Positions 56,492 through 64,000 of a stretch of 64,000 nt of DNA are shown here, piece by piece. This DNA comes from Flavobacterium ammoniigenes (GTDB lineage: Bacteria; Bacteroidota; Bacteroidia; Flavobacteriales; Flavobacteriaceae). The notes beneath the pieces were generated by a model. It had not been told where the DNA came from, made no database searches, and saw only the letters and a list, made by a program, of their open reading frames with translations. The stretch's first letter is position 1, and each line of letters starts with the position of its first letter. Location: the NCBI RefSeq assembly GCF_020886055.1, contig NZ_AP025184.1, forward strand, positions 1,612,001 to 1,676,000, given 5' to 3'. The translations under genes were made by a program, and so were the position numbers.

Positions 56492-57772
56492 TTAAAAGGA
56501 ACGTTTCATTTTGTCTTTTATAGCATCCAAACACAAATTATTGATACTTCCTTCGTGGGTGTGTTTCGTAGCTTTTGGGGATTGGAAGGTGCCATTTTCC
56601 AACTTCTCAGCAACTGTTTTGTATGCATCTCTAAATGGAATACCTGCAACTACCATTTCGTTTAATGAATCAACAGTAAAGAGGTAATCGTATTTTTTAT
56701 CGTCTAGGATATGTTCTTTTACTGTAATGTCTTTTATGGCGAAAATGGCGATATCCAAACAAGCTTTTAAATTTTGTATAGCTGGAAACAATCCTTCTTT
56801 TAGCAATTGTAAATCCCTATGATAACCACTTGGCAAGTTATTAGTAATCAATGTGATTTCATACGGTAATGCTTGAATTTTGTTGCATTTGCCACGAATC
56901 AATTCAAATACATCCGGATTTTTTTTATGTGGCATGATGCTAGAACCTGTGGTTAAATGCGATGGTAAACTGATGAAATCAAAATTTTGACTCATGTATA
57001 AACAAACATCCATTGAAAACTTAGCCAAAGTAGCTGCCACGCTACTCATGGCAAAAGCAACTGTTTTCTCTGCTTTACCACGACTCATTTGTGCTGCCAC
57101 AGCATTGAATTTCAAAGTTTCAAATTGCAATTCTTGAGTGGTAAACGTTCGGTTAATTGGAAAGGAACTTCCGTAACCGGCTGCTGAACCTAATGGATTT
57201 TGATCTACTACTTTTAACGCTGCATTCAACATCGTAATATCGTCAATCAAACTTTCAGCATAAGCCGAAAACCACATGCCAAAAGACGAGGGCATGGCAA
57301 TTTGTAAATGCGTATAACCTGGCAGTAACACATTTTGGTGCTTATCTGCCGATTCCATTAACAAATCAAAAAGAACTTTTACCTGTTCTTTTAATTCTTT
57401 GACAACATCTTTTAGATACAAATGAACGTCCACTAAAACTTGGTCATTACGAGAACGAGCGGTATGAATTTTTTTACCAGCATCTCCTAATTTGATAGTG
57501 AGTAGGTATTCAATTTTAGAATGTACGTCTTCAAAGCTATCTTCGATTTCAAATTTACCAGCTTCTACTTCTTTGATGATTTCTTCCAAAGCAGTAACCA
57601 ATGAAGTTGTTTCTTCAGCAGTTAACAAACCAATTTGTCCTAACATTTTAGCGTGCGCTATAGAACCCAACGCATCGTATTTGGCTAAAACCAAATCCAA
57701 TTCGCGATCATTTCCAACAGTGAAATGTTCGATTTGTTTGTCGGTTGCAATTCCTTTTTCCCAAAGTTTCAT
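56492..57772 (-). CDS. argH: Argininosuccinate lyase
   Basis: Cleaves argininosuccinate to arginine and fumarate. The 426-residue protein has the start WEKGIATDKQIEHFTVGNDRELD, an EDVHSKIE segment, HTARSRNDQVLVD, the superfamily signature GSSIMPHKKNPD near residue 277 with the catalytic Ser in the loop, and LQLLKEGLFPAI. It is the last gene of the arginine cluster, 10 bases after the argE-like gene. Confidence 0.97.
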   Translation of the reverse strand: MKLWEKGIATDKQIEHFTVGNDRELDLVLAKYDALGSIAHAKMLGQIGLLTAEETTSLVTALEEIIKEVEAGKFEIEDSFEDVHSKIEYLLTIKLGDAGKKIHTARSRNDQVLVDVHLYLKDVVKELKEQVKVLFDLLMESADKHQNVLLPGYTHLQIAMPSSFGMWFSAYAESLIDDITMLNAALKVVDQNPLGSAAGYGSSFPINRTFTTQELQFETLKFNAVAAQMSRGKAEKTVAFAMSSVAATLAKFSMDVCLYMSQNFDFISLPSHLTTGSSIMPHKKNPDVFELIRGKCNKIQALPYEITLITNNLPSGYHRDLQLLKEGLFPAIQNLKACLDIAIFAIKDITVKEHILDDKKYDYLFTVDSLNEMVVAGIPFRDAYKTVAEKLENGTFQSPKATKHTHEGSINNLCLDAIKDKMKRSF

Positions 57773-57782
57773 AGTTCGTATT

Positions 57783-58853
57783 TTATTGTTTAAAGAAATC
57801 AGTTAAAATTTTGATATACAACTGAATACCTTCTTCTATTTCATTAATAAATATAAATTCGTCAGCCGAGTGGGAGCGAAGTGTTTCTCCTGGTCCTAAT
57901 TTTAAGGATTGGCAACTCAAAACCGATTGGTCGGAAAGTGTTGGCGAACCATAGGTAGTTCTTCCTAACGCAATTCCAGCTTGTACCAAACCGTGTTCTA
58001 ACGGAATAAACGAAGCGTTCAAGTGCATCGACCTCGGATTGACTTCTGCGTTAACATGACTTTTTACCGTCGCTAATATTTCGGCATTGGTATAACAATC
58101 ATTCACACGGATATCGACAACCAAATGACATTCGGCAGGAACTACATTGTGTTGTTTTCCAGCATTCACTTGAGTTACAGTCATTTTTACGGGTCCTAAA
58201 ACTTCTGATATTTTTTCAAATTGATAAGTTTTAAACCAATGAATTACATTCATTGCGTTGTAAATTGGATTATCTTCATTTTGGTGTGCTGCATGACTAG
58301 CAGTTCCTTTGACAACAACATCTAACACTAATAATCCTTTTTCGGCTATAGCCAATTGCATTAGTGTAGGTTCGCCAACAATCGCGCAATCCAATTCGGG
58401 TAAGTGTTGTAAAACACTATTCAAACCCTTTTTACCACTACTTTCTTCTTCTGCAGAAGACACCATAACCATATTGTATGGTAAGTTTTCTTGTTGGTAA
58501 AAGTGAACAAAAGTTGCTAATAATGAAACCAAGCAGCCCCCAGCATCATTACTTCCTAAACCAAATAATTTACCTTCTTTTTCAATGGCTGTAAATGGAT
58601 CATTGGTATAACCTTGGTTAGGTTTGACAGTATCGTGATGTGAATTTAATAATAGTGTTGGTTTGCTTTTGTCAAAATGGTAATTGAACGCCCATACATT
58701 ATTGTTCTCTCTTTGAAACGGAATTCCATTTTGGGTAAACCAAGACTCGATTAAAAGAGCAGTTTGATCTTCTTCACTCGAAAAGGAAGGGGTTTCAATT
58801 AGTGCTTTTAATAAAGTAATAGCTTCTTGTGTAAGGATTTCTATAGTCTTCAT
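57783..58853 (-). CDS. argE: M20-family deacylase, probable acetylornithine/succinylornithine deacylase
   Basis: A 356-residue metallopeptidase-like enzyme that should release the acyl group from N-acyl-ornithine or N-acyl-citrulline. Metal motifs: NSHHDTVKPN (His72, Asp74), GSNDAGGCLVSL (Asp103), VSSAEEESSG (Glu135 catalytic base, Glu136) and a C-terminal LSDQSVLSC region. It overlaps argB by four bases. In Bacteroidota that use ArgF', this step comes after carbamoylation; the acyl group is discussed under ArgF'. Confidence 0.92.
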   Translation of the reverse strand: MKTIEILTQEAITLLKALIETPSFSSEEDQTALLIESWFTQNGIPFQRENNNVWAFNYHFDKSKPTLLLNSHHDTVKPNQGYTNDPFTAIEKEGKLFGLGSNDAGGCLVSLLATFVHFYQQENLPYNMVMVSSAEEESSGKKGLNSVLQHLPELDCAIVGEPTLMQLAIAEKGLLVLDVVVKGTASHAAHQNEDNPIYNAMNVIHWFKTYQFEKISEVLGPVKMTVTQVNAGKQHNVVPAECHLVVDIRVNDCYTNAEILATVKSHVNAEVNPRSMHLNASFIPLEHGLVQAGIALGRTTYGSPTLSDQSVLSCQSLKLGPGETLRSHSADEFIFINEIEEGIQLYIKILTDFFKQ

Positions 58854-59635
58854 AAAGTAATTGTTGTATAAGTAGCCGTTTTGTTTTGCAACATACGGTG
58901 GTGTCCAATTTTAATTTGTTTCACCCCTTTGGATAAACTATTGAAACAGTTGTCTAATTTAGGAATCATTCCGGAATGAATAGCTTCCTCTGCTTTTAAT
59001 TTGGCATATAAGTCAGGATTGATTGCTTCAATCACCGAAGAGTCATCTTCTGCATCAAATAAAACACCTTGTTTTTCAAAGCAATAGGTGAGTGTAACAT
59101 CATAAAATGAAGACAAAGCTATCGCTAATTCGCTTGCAATTGTATCAGCATTGGTATTTAATAACTGACCTTTTCCGTCGTGAGTAATGGCGCAAAATAC
59201 TGGCGTAATTCCAGTTTCTAATAAATTGGATAACAAACTCGTATTCACTTTTTTTACATCGCCCACAAAACCGAAGTCAATCGTAGGGTGATTTCTTTTT
59301 TCGGAAAGAATTAAATTCCCATCTGCTCCTGAAAACCCCATTGCATTGGAGCCGTTAGCTTGTAATTGCGCCACGACTTCTTTATTGATTTGACCTGCAT
59401 AAACGCCAACCACCACTTCAAGCATGGCTGCATCGGTAATTCTTCGTCCATCAATAATTTGGGGAACTAATCCCATACTTTGAGCTAATTTAGTGGCTGA
59501 TTTTCCGCCACCATGAACCAAAACAGTATTACCTTCCAAAGCAGAAAAATCAGCTAAAAACGAAGTTAATTCTGCAGGATTATCAATAATATTCCCGCCA
59601 ATTTTGATAATGGATACCGATTGCTTATTTACCAT
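58850..59635 (-). CDS. argB: N-acetylglutamate (or N-succinylglutamate) kinase
   Basis: Phosphorylates the gamma-carboxyl of N-acylglutamate. The 261-residue amino-acid kinase fold has IKIGGNIID, VHGGGKSATKLA, GRRITDAAMLEVVVGVYAGQINKE, a SGADGNL segment, NTNADTIASELAIAL and the C-terminal SGMIPKLDNCFNSL loop. It overlaps argF' by 11 bases and argE by four. Some Bacteroidota use N-succinyl substrates; here this depends on the whole pathway. Confidence 0.95.
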   Translation of the reverse strand: MVNKQSVSIIKIGGNIIDNPAELTSFLADFSALEGNTVLVHGGGKSATKLAQSMGLVPQIIDGRRITDAAMLEVVVGVYAGQINKEVVAQLQANGSNAMGFSGADGNLILSEKRNHPTIDFGFVGDVKKVNTSLLSNLLETGITPVFCAITHDGKGQLLNTNADTIASELAIALSSFYDVTLTYCFEKQGVLFDAEDDSSVIEAINPDLYAKLKAEEAIHSGMIPKLDNCFNSLSKGVKQIKIGHHRMLQNKTATYTTITL

Positions 59636-60572
59636 CTTTCAATATTTTTTGCAAAACTAATTGTGCTGCATACGTACGATTATTGGCTTGTTCGATTACA
59701 ATTGAATTAGCGCTGTCAATTACTTCATCCGCAACAATTACGTTACGTCTAACGGGCAAACAGTGCATGAATTTCGCATTATTGGTCAACTTCATTTTTT
59801 CCGCAGTAACGGTCCAGTTCGGATCTAGATTAGTTACTTTGCCATATTCCTTGTAATTACTCCAGTTTTTGGTGTAAATGAAATCGGCATTTTCAAAGGC
59901 TTTATTTTGATCGTATTCAATTTTCGAGTCTTTGGTGATTTCCGGATTCAATTCGTATCCTTCTGGATGGGTAATCACAAAATCAGCCTCTTGCAATTGC
60001 ATCATTTGGACAAACGAATTCGCAACGGCTTGTGGTAACGCTTTTGGATGTGGCGCCCATGACAAAACTACTTTTGGACGGTGCGCTGTCTTGTGCTCTT
60101 CCATTGTGATGGCATCCGCCAAAGATTGTAGAGGATGTCCTGTTGCACTTTCCATGTTCACGATTGGCACTGTGGCGTATTTTAAAAATCCTGAAAGTAC
60201 AGTTTCTGCATTGTCTTTTTCTTTGTCGGTCAATCCTGCAAAAGCTCTAATCGCAATAATATCACAATATTGTGAAACGACTTGCGCCGCTTCTTTGATG
60301 TGTTCTGAAGCACCTTGATTCATTATGGCACCATCTTCAAATTCAAGCGTCCAACCTTCATTAGTAAAGTTCATCACCATCACATTCATTCCTAGGTTCA
60401 GTGCCGCTTTTTGCGTGCTCAAACGCGTTCGTAAACTCGGGTTAAAGAACAACATTCCTAAGGTTTTATTTTCGCCTAAAGATTTATGTTGTAATGGATT
60501 TTTTTTGATGGCAATTGCTTCTTTTACCCATTCTTGAAGCGAATCTATTTCTTGTATGTTGATGTAATTCAT
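59625..60572 (-). CDS. argF': N-acylornithine carbamoyltransferase (ArgF'), probably N-succinyl-specific
   Basis: A transcarbamylase acting on N-acylornithine and carbamoyl phosphate. The 315-residue protein has FNPSLRTRLST for carbamoyl phosphate (about 43-53), the group-specific GWTLEFEDGAIMN (72-84), GASEHIKEAAQV (87-98), SATGHPLQSLADA and HCLPVRRNVIVADE. The residue before the conserved EH (position 89) is Ser; from memory, Glu at this place marks N-acetylornithine enzymes and Pro or small residues N-succinylornithine enzymes (Xanthomonas and Bacteroides fragilis). It follows proB after 70 bases. Confidence 0.9.
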   Translation of the reverse strand: MNYINIQEIDSLQEWVKEAIAIKKNPLQHKSLGENKTLGMLFFNPSLRTRLSTQKAALNLGMNVMVMNFTNEGWTLEFEDGAIMNQGASEHIKEAAQVVSQYCDIIAIRAFAGLTDKEKDNAETVLSGFLKYATVPIVNMESATGHPLQSLADAITMEEHKTAHRPKVVLSWAPHPKALPQAVANSFVQMMQLQEADFVITHPEGYELNPEITKDSKIEYDQNKAFENADFIYTKNWSNYKEYGKVTNLDPNWTVTAEKMKLTNNAKFMHCLPVRRNVIVADEVIDSANSIVIEQANNRTYAAQLVLQKILKDGK

Positions 60573-60642
60573 AACTTTAAGTATATTATTTAATTGAGTT
60601 ATCGTTTATTCGTATTCAAAAATTGGATAACTCGCTTGTGTT

Positions 60643-61413
60643 TTATTTAATCTTCGTAAATGGAATCTTGTTTTCTAATGCATTTAAAATAAAATTATCT
60701 TCTAATCCGTTGACTATCCAGGTTTCTATATTCGCTGCTTTAGCAATAGCCGCCGAATCAATTTTAGATTGCATACCGCCTGTTCCATGAGAGGATTTAG
60801 CCTCTCCAATTTCATTTTCTAAAGTTTGTAAATCGGTTACCAAACGAATCGTTTCTGGATATTGATCTTTGAATGATGCTTTAGTGTAAATTCCGTTAGT
60901 ATTAGTTGCAATGATCAATAGATCTACATCCAATAAAACCGCAGTCAAAGCGGCTAATTTATCGTTATCTCCAAATTTGATCTCATCTGTTGAAACCGTA
61001 TCATTCTCATTGATAATGGGGATGTAACTGTTTTTAACCAATACATCAATCGTGTTGACAATATTAACTTTAGTTTCGGTTTTTTCAAAATCAGAATACG
61101 AAAGCAAACATTGAGAGGTATGCAATCCAAGATCGCTGAAATTCTCATGAAAAATCCGCATCAAATGAGGTTGACCAATTGAAGCCAATGCTTGTTTGAC
61201 AAAAATTTCATTGTCGGGCGCTTCCAATTTTACAAACTGTTTCGCTGCAGCAATTGCCCCTGAACTCACAATGACAAATTCGTAATCGTCTTTCAATGCT
61301 GCAATTTGCATCCCAATGTCTTCAATCTTTCCTCTCGAAATATGATTGGTTTCTTTGGTGAGCGTATTGCTGCCTATTTTTAATAATATTCTTTTCTTAC
61401 CTGATTTGTCCAT
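60643..61413 (-). CDS. proB: Glutamate 5-kinase, short form without PUA domain
   Basis: First step of proline synthesis. The 256-residue protein holds the amino-acid kinase domain only: ILLKIGSNTLTKE, IVSSGAIAAAKQF, NENDTVSTDEIKFGDNDKLAALTA and GTGGMQSKIDSAAIAKAANIETWIVNG. E. coli ProB has about 367 residues with a C-terminal PUA domain, which is missing here. The start overlaps the proA end by 17 bases. Presence inside an arginine cluster is normal for flavobacteria as I remember them. Confidence 0.95.
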   Translation of the reverse strand: MDKSGKKRILLKIGSNTLTKETNHISRGKIEDIGMQIAALKDDYEFVIVSSGAIAAAKQFVKLEAPDNEIFVKQALASIGQPHLMRIFHENFSDLGLHTSQCLLSYSDFEKTETKVNIVNTIDVLVKNSYIPIINENDTVSTDEIKFGDNDKLAALTAVLLDVDLLIIATNTNGIYTKASFKDQYPETIRLVTDLQTLENEIGEAKSSHGTGGMQSKIDSAAIAKAANIETWIVNGLEDNFILNALENKIPFTKIK

Positions 61414-62593
61414 CTCCGTATATGTACCATTTGTTTGTCACCAAATGCTGCAAGCCAATTGGGCCGCGTTGGTGTAATTTATCTGTGCTTATAGCTAATT
61501 CGCCTCCCAATCCAAATTGTCCACCATCAGTAAATCTGGTAGAGGCATTGTGATAAACGGCTGCTGTATCGACATTGTCCATGAATTCTTGAGCAGTTGG
61601 TTCGTTTTCAGTAATAATGGAGGCTGAATGTCCACCGCAATACTGATTGATTTTAGCGATAGCTTCTTGATTAGAACCGACTGTTCCAATGACAATTTTA
61701 TAATCTAAAAACTCTTCGTACCAAATTAAATCCGATTCAATTTGTGGAATACCTGTTGCATTAGCAACTTTTTGGTCTCCCAAAACTGTTACGTTGTGTT
61801 CTTGTAATTGGTTGACTATTTGTTGAGCAAATGTCTCCCAATGATCCAAATTAGTATCTATTAAGACTTTGTCCAAAGCATTGCAAACCGATATATTGGA
61901 TGTTTTTCCGTTAATTATAATATCTGTTGCTTTTTGTAGATCGGCTTCTCGATTGACAAAAACAAAATTATTCCCACGACCACTCACTATTACAGGGCAG
62001 GTGGCGTGTTGTTTTACAAAAGCAATTAATTGTTCACCGCCACGAGGAACTATTAAGTCCACACGCTGTGTTGGTTTTTCAAGAAAAGCTTGGGTTTCAG
62101 CTCTATTATAATTGAGGTATTCTACCCAATTTTCAGCAACTTCATTTTCTTTCAAAGCCTGATGCCATAATTCGACAATTTTCAGATTAGAAAGCAAGGA
62201 TTCTTTACCGCCTTTCAATAGAATTTTATTTCCCGATTTAAAAGCAATACCACCCGCTTCAACCGTAACATCTGGACGTGATTCGTAAATAATCATCACG
62301 GTGCCAAAAGCTGCGGTTTTGTTGGTGATTTTCATTCCTTTTTCATGAACAAAATGAAAACGTTCTACTCCTATAGGATCTTCTTGGCTTGCCAATTGTT
62401 GCATCGACAAAATCATTCCGTCAATTTTAGCATCATCCACCAAAAGGCGTTTTTCCATAGCCAAATCAGCCCCAGAATAATTATCCAAGTCTTGTTGATT
62501 ACTACTTTTAAGACTGGCTCTTTCTTCTTCAAGAAGGGTGGCCATTCGGCTTAAAACAGCATTTCGTTTGGCAATTGAAAGTAGGGTGCTCAT
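61397..62593 (-). CDS. proA: Gamma-glutamyl phosphate reductase
   Basis: Second step of proline synthesis: NADPH-dependent reduction to glutamate semialdehyde. The 398-residue aldehyde-dehydrogenase-like protein has MIIYESRPDVTVEAGGIAFKSGNKILLKGGKE, LIVPRGGEQLIAFV, the catalytic Cys in TSNISVCNALDKVLID and GGHSASIITENE. It lies four bases after the argD-like gene and overlaps proB by 17 bases. Confidence 0.97.
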   Translation of the reverse strand: MSTLLSIAKRNAVLSRMATLLEEERASLKSSNQQDLDNYSGADLAMEKRLLVDDAKIDGMILSMQQLASQEDPIGVERFHFVHEKGMKITNKTAAFGTVMIIYESRPDVTVEAGGIAFKSGNKILLKGGKESLLSNLKIVELWHQALKENEVAENWVEYLNYNRAETQAFLEKPTQRVDLIVPRGGEQLIAFVKQHATCPVIVSGRGNNFVFVNREADLQKATDIIINGKTSNISVCNALDKVLIDTNLDHWETFAQQIVNQLQEHNVTVLGDQKVANATGIPQIESDLIWYEEFLDYKIVIGTVGSNQEAIAKINQYCGGHSASIITENEPTAQEFMDNVDTAAVYHNASTRFTDGGQFGLGGELAISTDKLHQRGPIGLQHLVTNKWYIYGDGQIR

Positions 62594-62597
62594 GAAA

Positions 62598-63737
62598 TTA
62601 AGATTGAATTTCTTGTAAAGCTTCTTTTAAAGCTATGATAAAAGTATCGATACCTTTTGTGTTGATTGTCAGAGGCGGAAGGATTCGTAATAGATTTTTG
62701 TTATTGGCGTTTCCAGTGAAAATATGCTTGTCAATAATCATCTTTTTACGCAGCTCATTGATTTCAAAATCAAATTCAACCCCCAGCATTAATCCTTTTC
62801 CTTTTACCTTTTTTACTTCAGGAATTTGTTTGATGGCTTCCAAGAAATAGGCATAAACTTCGTTTACATTGTCCATCAATTTTTGGTCTTTAATGACATC
62901 CAAAACGGCAATTCCCGCAGCACAAGCCAAATGACTTCCGCCAAACGTAGTTCCTAATAAACCGTAACTTGCTTTGAATTTAGGAGCAATTAAAATACCA
63001 CCAATTGGAAAACCGTTCCCCATTCCTTTGGCCAAGCAAATAATGTCGGCTTTGATATTGTGGTGTTGGTGTGCGAAGAATTTTCCGGTTCTTCCGTAAC
63101 CCGACTGTACTTCGTCCAGGATTAAAACTACTTCGTATTGAGCGCAGATTTTTTCTAAGTCTTGGAAAAATTGAGTTGTTCCTTCGTCCAATCCACCCAC
63201 GCCTTGAATTCCTTCTATAATTACACAACATACATCACCTTTTTTCAATTCGGTTTCAACCAATTCAATTTGGTTCAACGGCAAAAAGCTAACTATTTGT
63301 TGCGCGTTTAATGGCGCTACAATTTTTTTGTTATCGGTAACAGCAACTGCTGCTGAAGTTCTTCCGTGGAAGGAGTTGTCAAAAGCAATCACACGTGATT
63401 TGTTGTTGTGGAATGAAGCGAGTTTCAGCGCATTTTCATTGGCCTCAGCCCCTGAACTACACAAAAACAAACTATAGTCTTCATATCCTGATAATTTCCC
63501 AAGTTTTTCTGCTAGTTCAACTTGCAATGGGTTTTGAATCGCATTGGAATAAAAACCAATGGCGTCCAATTGTTCTTTCAATTTAGTTACATAATAAGGG
63601 TGGGTATGGCCAATTGAAATTACGCCGTGACCACTATATAAATCTAAGTATTCCACTCCATTAGCATCTGTAATAATACAATCTACTGCTTTTACAGGGG
63701 TGATATTGTATAAAGGATAAACGTCAAATAAATTCAT
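62598..63737 (-). CDS. argD: Acetylornithine/succinylornithine aminotransferase-like
   Basis: A PLP-dependent class III aminotransferase of 379 residues converting N-acylglutamate semialdehyde to N-acylornithine. Motifs: YLDLYSGHGVISIGHTHP, SSGAEANENALKLA, FDNSFHGRTSAAVAVT, ILDEVQSGYGRTGKFFAHQ with the PLP Asp, and the Schiff-base Lys in ICLAKGMGNGFPIGG. It follows argC by 21 bases and precedes proA by four, so it belongs to the operon. Confidence 0.93.
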   Translation of the reverse strand: MNLFDVYPLYNITPVKAVDCIITDANGVEYLDLYSGHGVISIGHTHPYYVTKLKEQLDAIGFYSNAIQNPLQVELAEKLGKLSGYEDYSLFLCSSGAEANENALKLASFHNNKSRVIAFDNSFHGRTSAAVAVTDNKKIVAPLNAQQIVSFLPLNQIELVETELKKGDVCCVIIEGIQGVGGLDEGTTQFFQDLEKICAQYEVVLILDEVQSGYGRTGKFFAHQHHNIKADIICLAKGMGNGFPIGGILIAPKFKASYGLLGTTFGGSHLACAAGIAVLDVIKDQKLMDNVNEVYAYFLEAIKQIPEVKKVKGKGLMLGVEFDFEINELRKKMIIDKHIFTGNANNKNLLRILPPLTINTKGIDTFIIALKEALQEIQS

Positions 63738-63758
63738 TTTTCAATTTTTTAATTGTTT

Positions 63759-64000
63759 TTAAAATCCACAAGGCTTTAAATGCAATCCTGTGGTTTCGTC
63801 TAGGCCAAATAACAAGTTCATGTTTTGAATCGCTTGTCCAGAGGCGCCTTTGGTTAAATTGTCAATTATTGAAGTGATTAAAAGCCGGTCTCCTCTTTTC
63901 ATCAAACTGATGATACATTTGTTAGTTTGCACCACTTGCTTCATGTTGATGTTAGTAGTAGTGACTGTTACAAATGGTTGATCCGCATAGTAAGCTTCGT
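63759..64000 (-). CDS. argC: N-acetyl-gamma-glutamyl-phosphate reductase, C-terminal part (partial)
   Basis: The frame is open to the window edge and continues beyond it. The 80 visible residues read as the ArgC C terminus: EAYYADQPFVTV, TNINMKQVVQTNKCIISLMKRGDR, and the signature DNLTKGASGQAIQNMNLLFGLDETTGL. ArgC reduces N-acylglutamyl phosphate. It is the first gene of this cluster within the window. Confidence 0.93.
   Translation of the reverse strand, partial: EAYYADQPFVTVTTTNINMKQVVQTNKCIISLMKRGDRLLITSIIDNLTKGASGQAIQNMNLLFGLDETTGLHLKPCGF

Noticed and set aside
59932..60318. 128-codon open frame on the plus strand
   Set aside because: Antisense to the argF' gene, which has complete motifs.

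Overview
The window looks like chromosomal DNA from a member of the Flavobacteriaceae (Bacteroidota), most likely Flavobacterium or a close relative. The evidence is low GC content, short AT-rich gaps, very few Shine-Dalgarno sequences, repeated Bacteroidota-type promoter boxes (TAnnTTTG, several with TTG about 19-23 bases upstream), and families typical of this group (DUF6495, DUF6913, DUF4835, BT_3928-like, DUF1599, an omega-like RNA polymerase subunit, a carbamoyltransferase of the ArgF' type). I see no tRNA or rRNA gene, CRISPR array, insertion sequence, prophage or plasmid function. This is a dense housekeeping region and no gap exceeds 300 bases.

Layout. 1-3.8 kb: tail of an FAD/Fe-S oxidoreductase, a large APC amino-acid permease, lipoamide dehydrogenase. 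3.8-9 kb: DoxX-like protein, then pabB-tilS-dsbD. 9-15 kb (minus): ammonium transporter and two exported amidohydrolase-family proteins containing three modules, only one of which keeps a catalytic metal site. 15-20.5 kb: yifB/comM, a membrane protein, aldehyde dehydrogenase, an RluA-type pseudouridine synthase, panB. 20.6-25.3 kb: exported NTF2-like protein, M14 peptidase, small lipoprotein, split YeeE/YedE pair. 25.4-27.3 kb (minus): lysoplasmalogenase-like and AGMO-like proteins, a possible ether-lipid cleavage pair. 27.4-31.7 kb (minus): DUF1599, BT_3928-like, TlpA-like thioredoxin, tpiA, prmA, clpS. 31.8-38.7 kb: folP and a lipoprotein, rlmH (minus), nadC, yihY, DUF2147, priA, and a small glycine-rich membrane gene broken by an amber codon. 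38.8-42.9 kb: rpsF-rpsR-rplI, DUF6495, ligA, a small membrane protein. 42.9-44.6 kb (minus): a 5'-nucleotidase split into two genes. 44.6-52.4 kb: DUF6913, dapA, bamD, omega-like subunit, coaBC, DUF4835, recN, fabV. 52.4-56.4 kb: glycosyltransferase, coaE, two-component system. 56.5-64 kb (minus): arginine/proline cluster argC(partial)-argD-proA-proB-argF'-argB-argE-argH.

How the genes work together. The last 7.5 kb encodes most of arginine synthesis plus the first two proline enzymes; a serine in the ArgF' specificity region suggests N-succinyl rather than N-acetyl intermediates. bamD to fabV mixes envelope assembly, transcription, coenzyme A synthesis, DNA repair and fatty-acid synthesis in one tightly spaced run. 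The tilS/dsbD, yihY/DUF2147 and folP/lipoprotein pairs overlap by four bases, indicating translational coupling.

I found no convincing new defence or mobile system. The best leads are the AGMO/lysoplasmalogenase pair, the amidohydrolase cluster with degenerate modules, the amber-interrupted small gene, a possible attenuator before amt, and RNA structures just before rplI and ligA.
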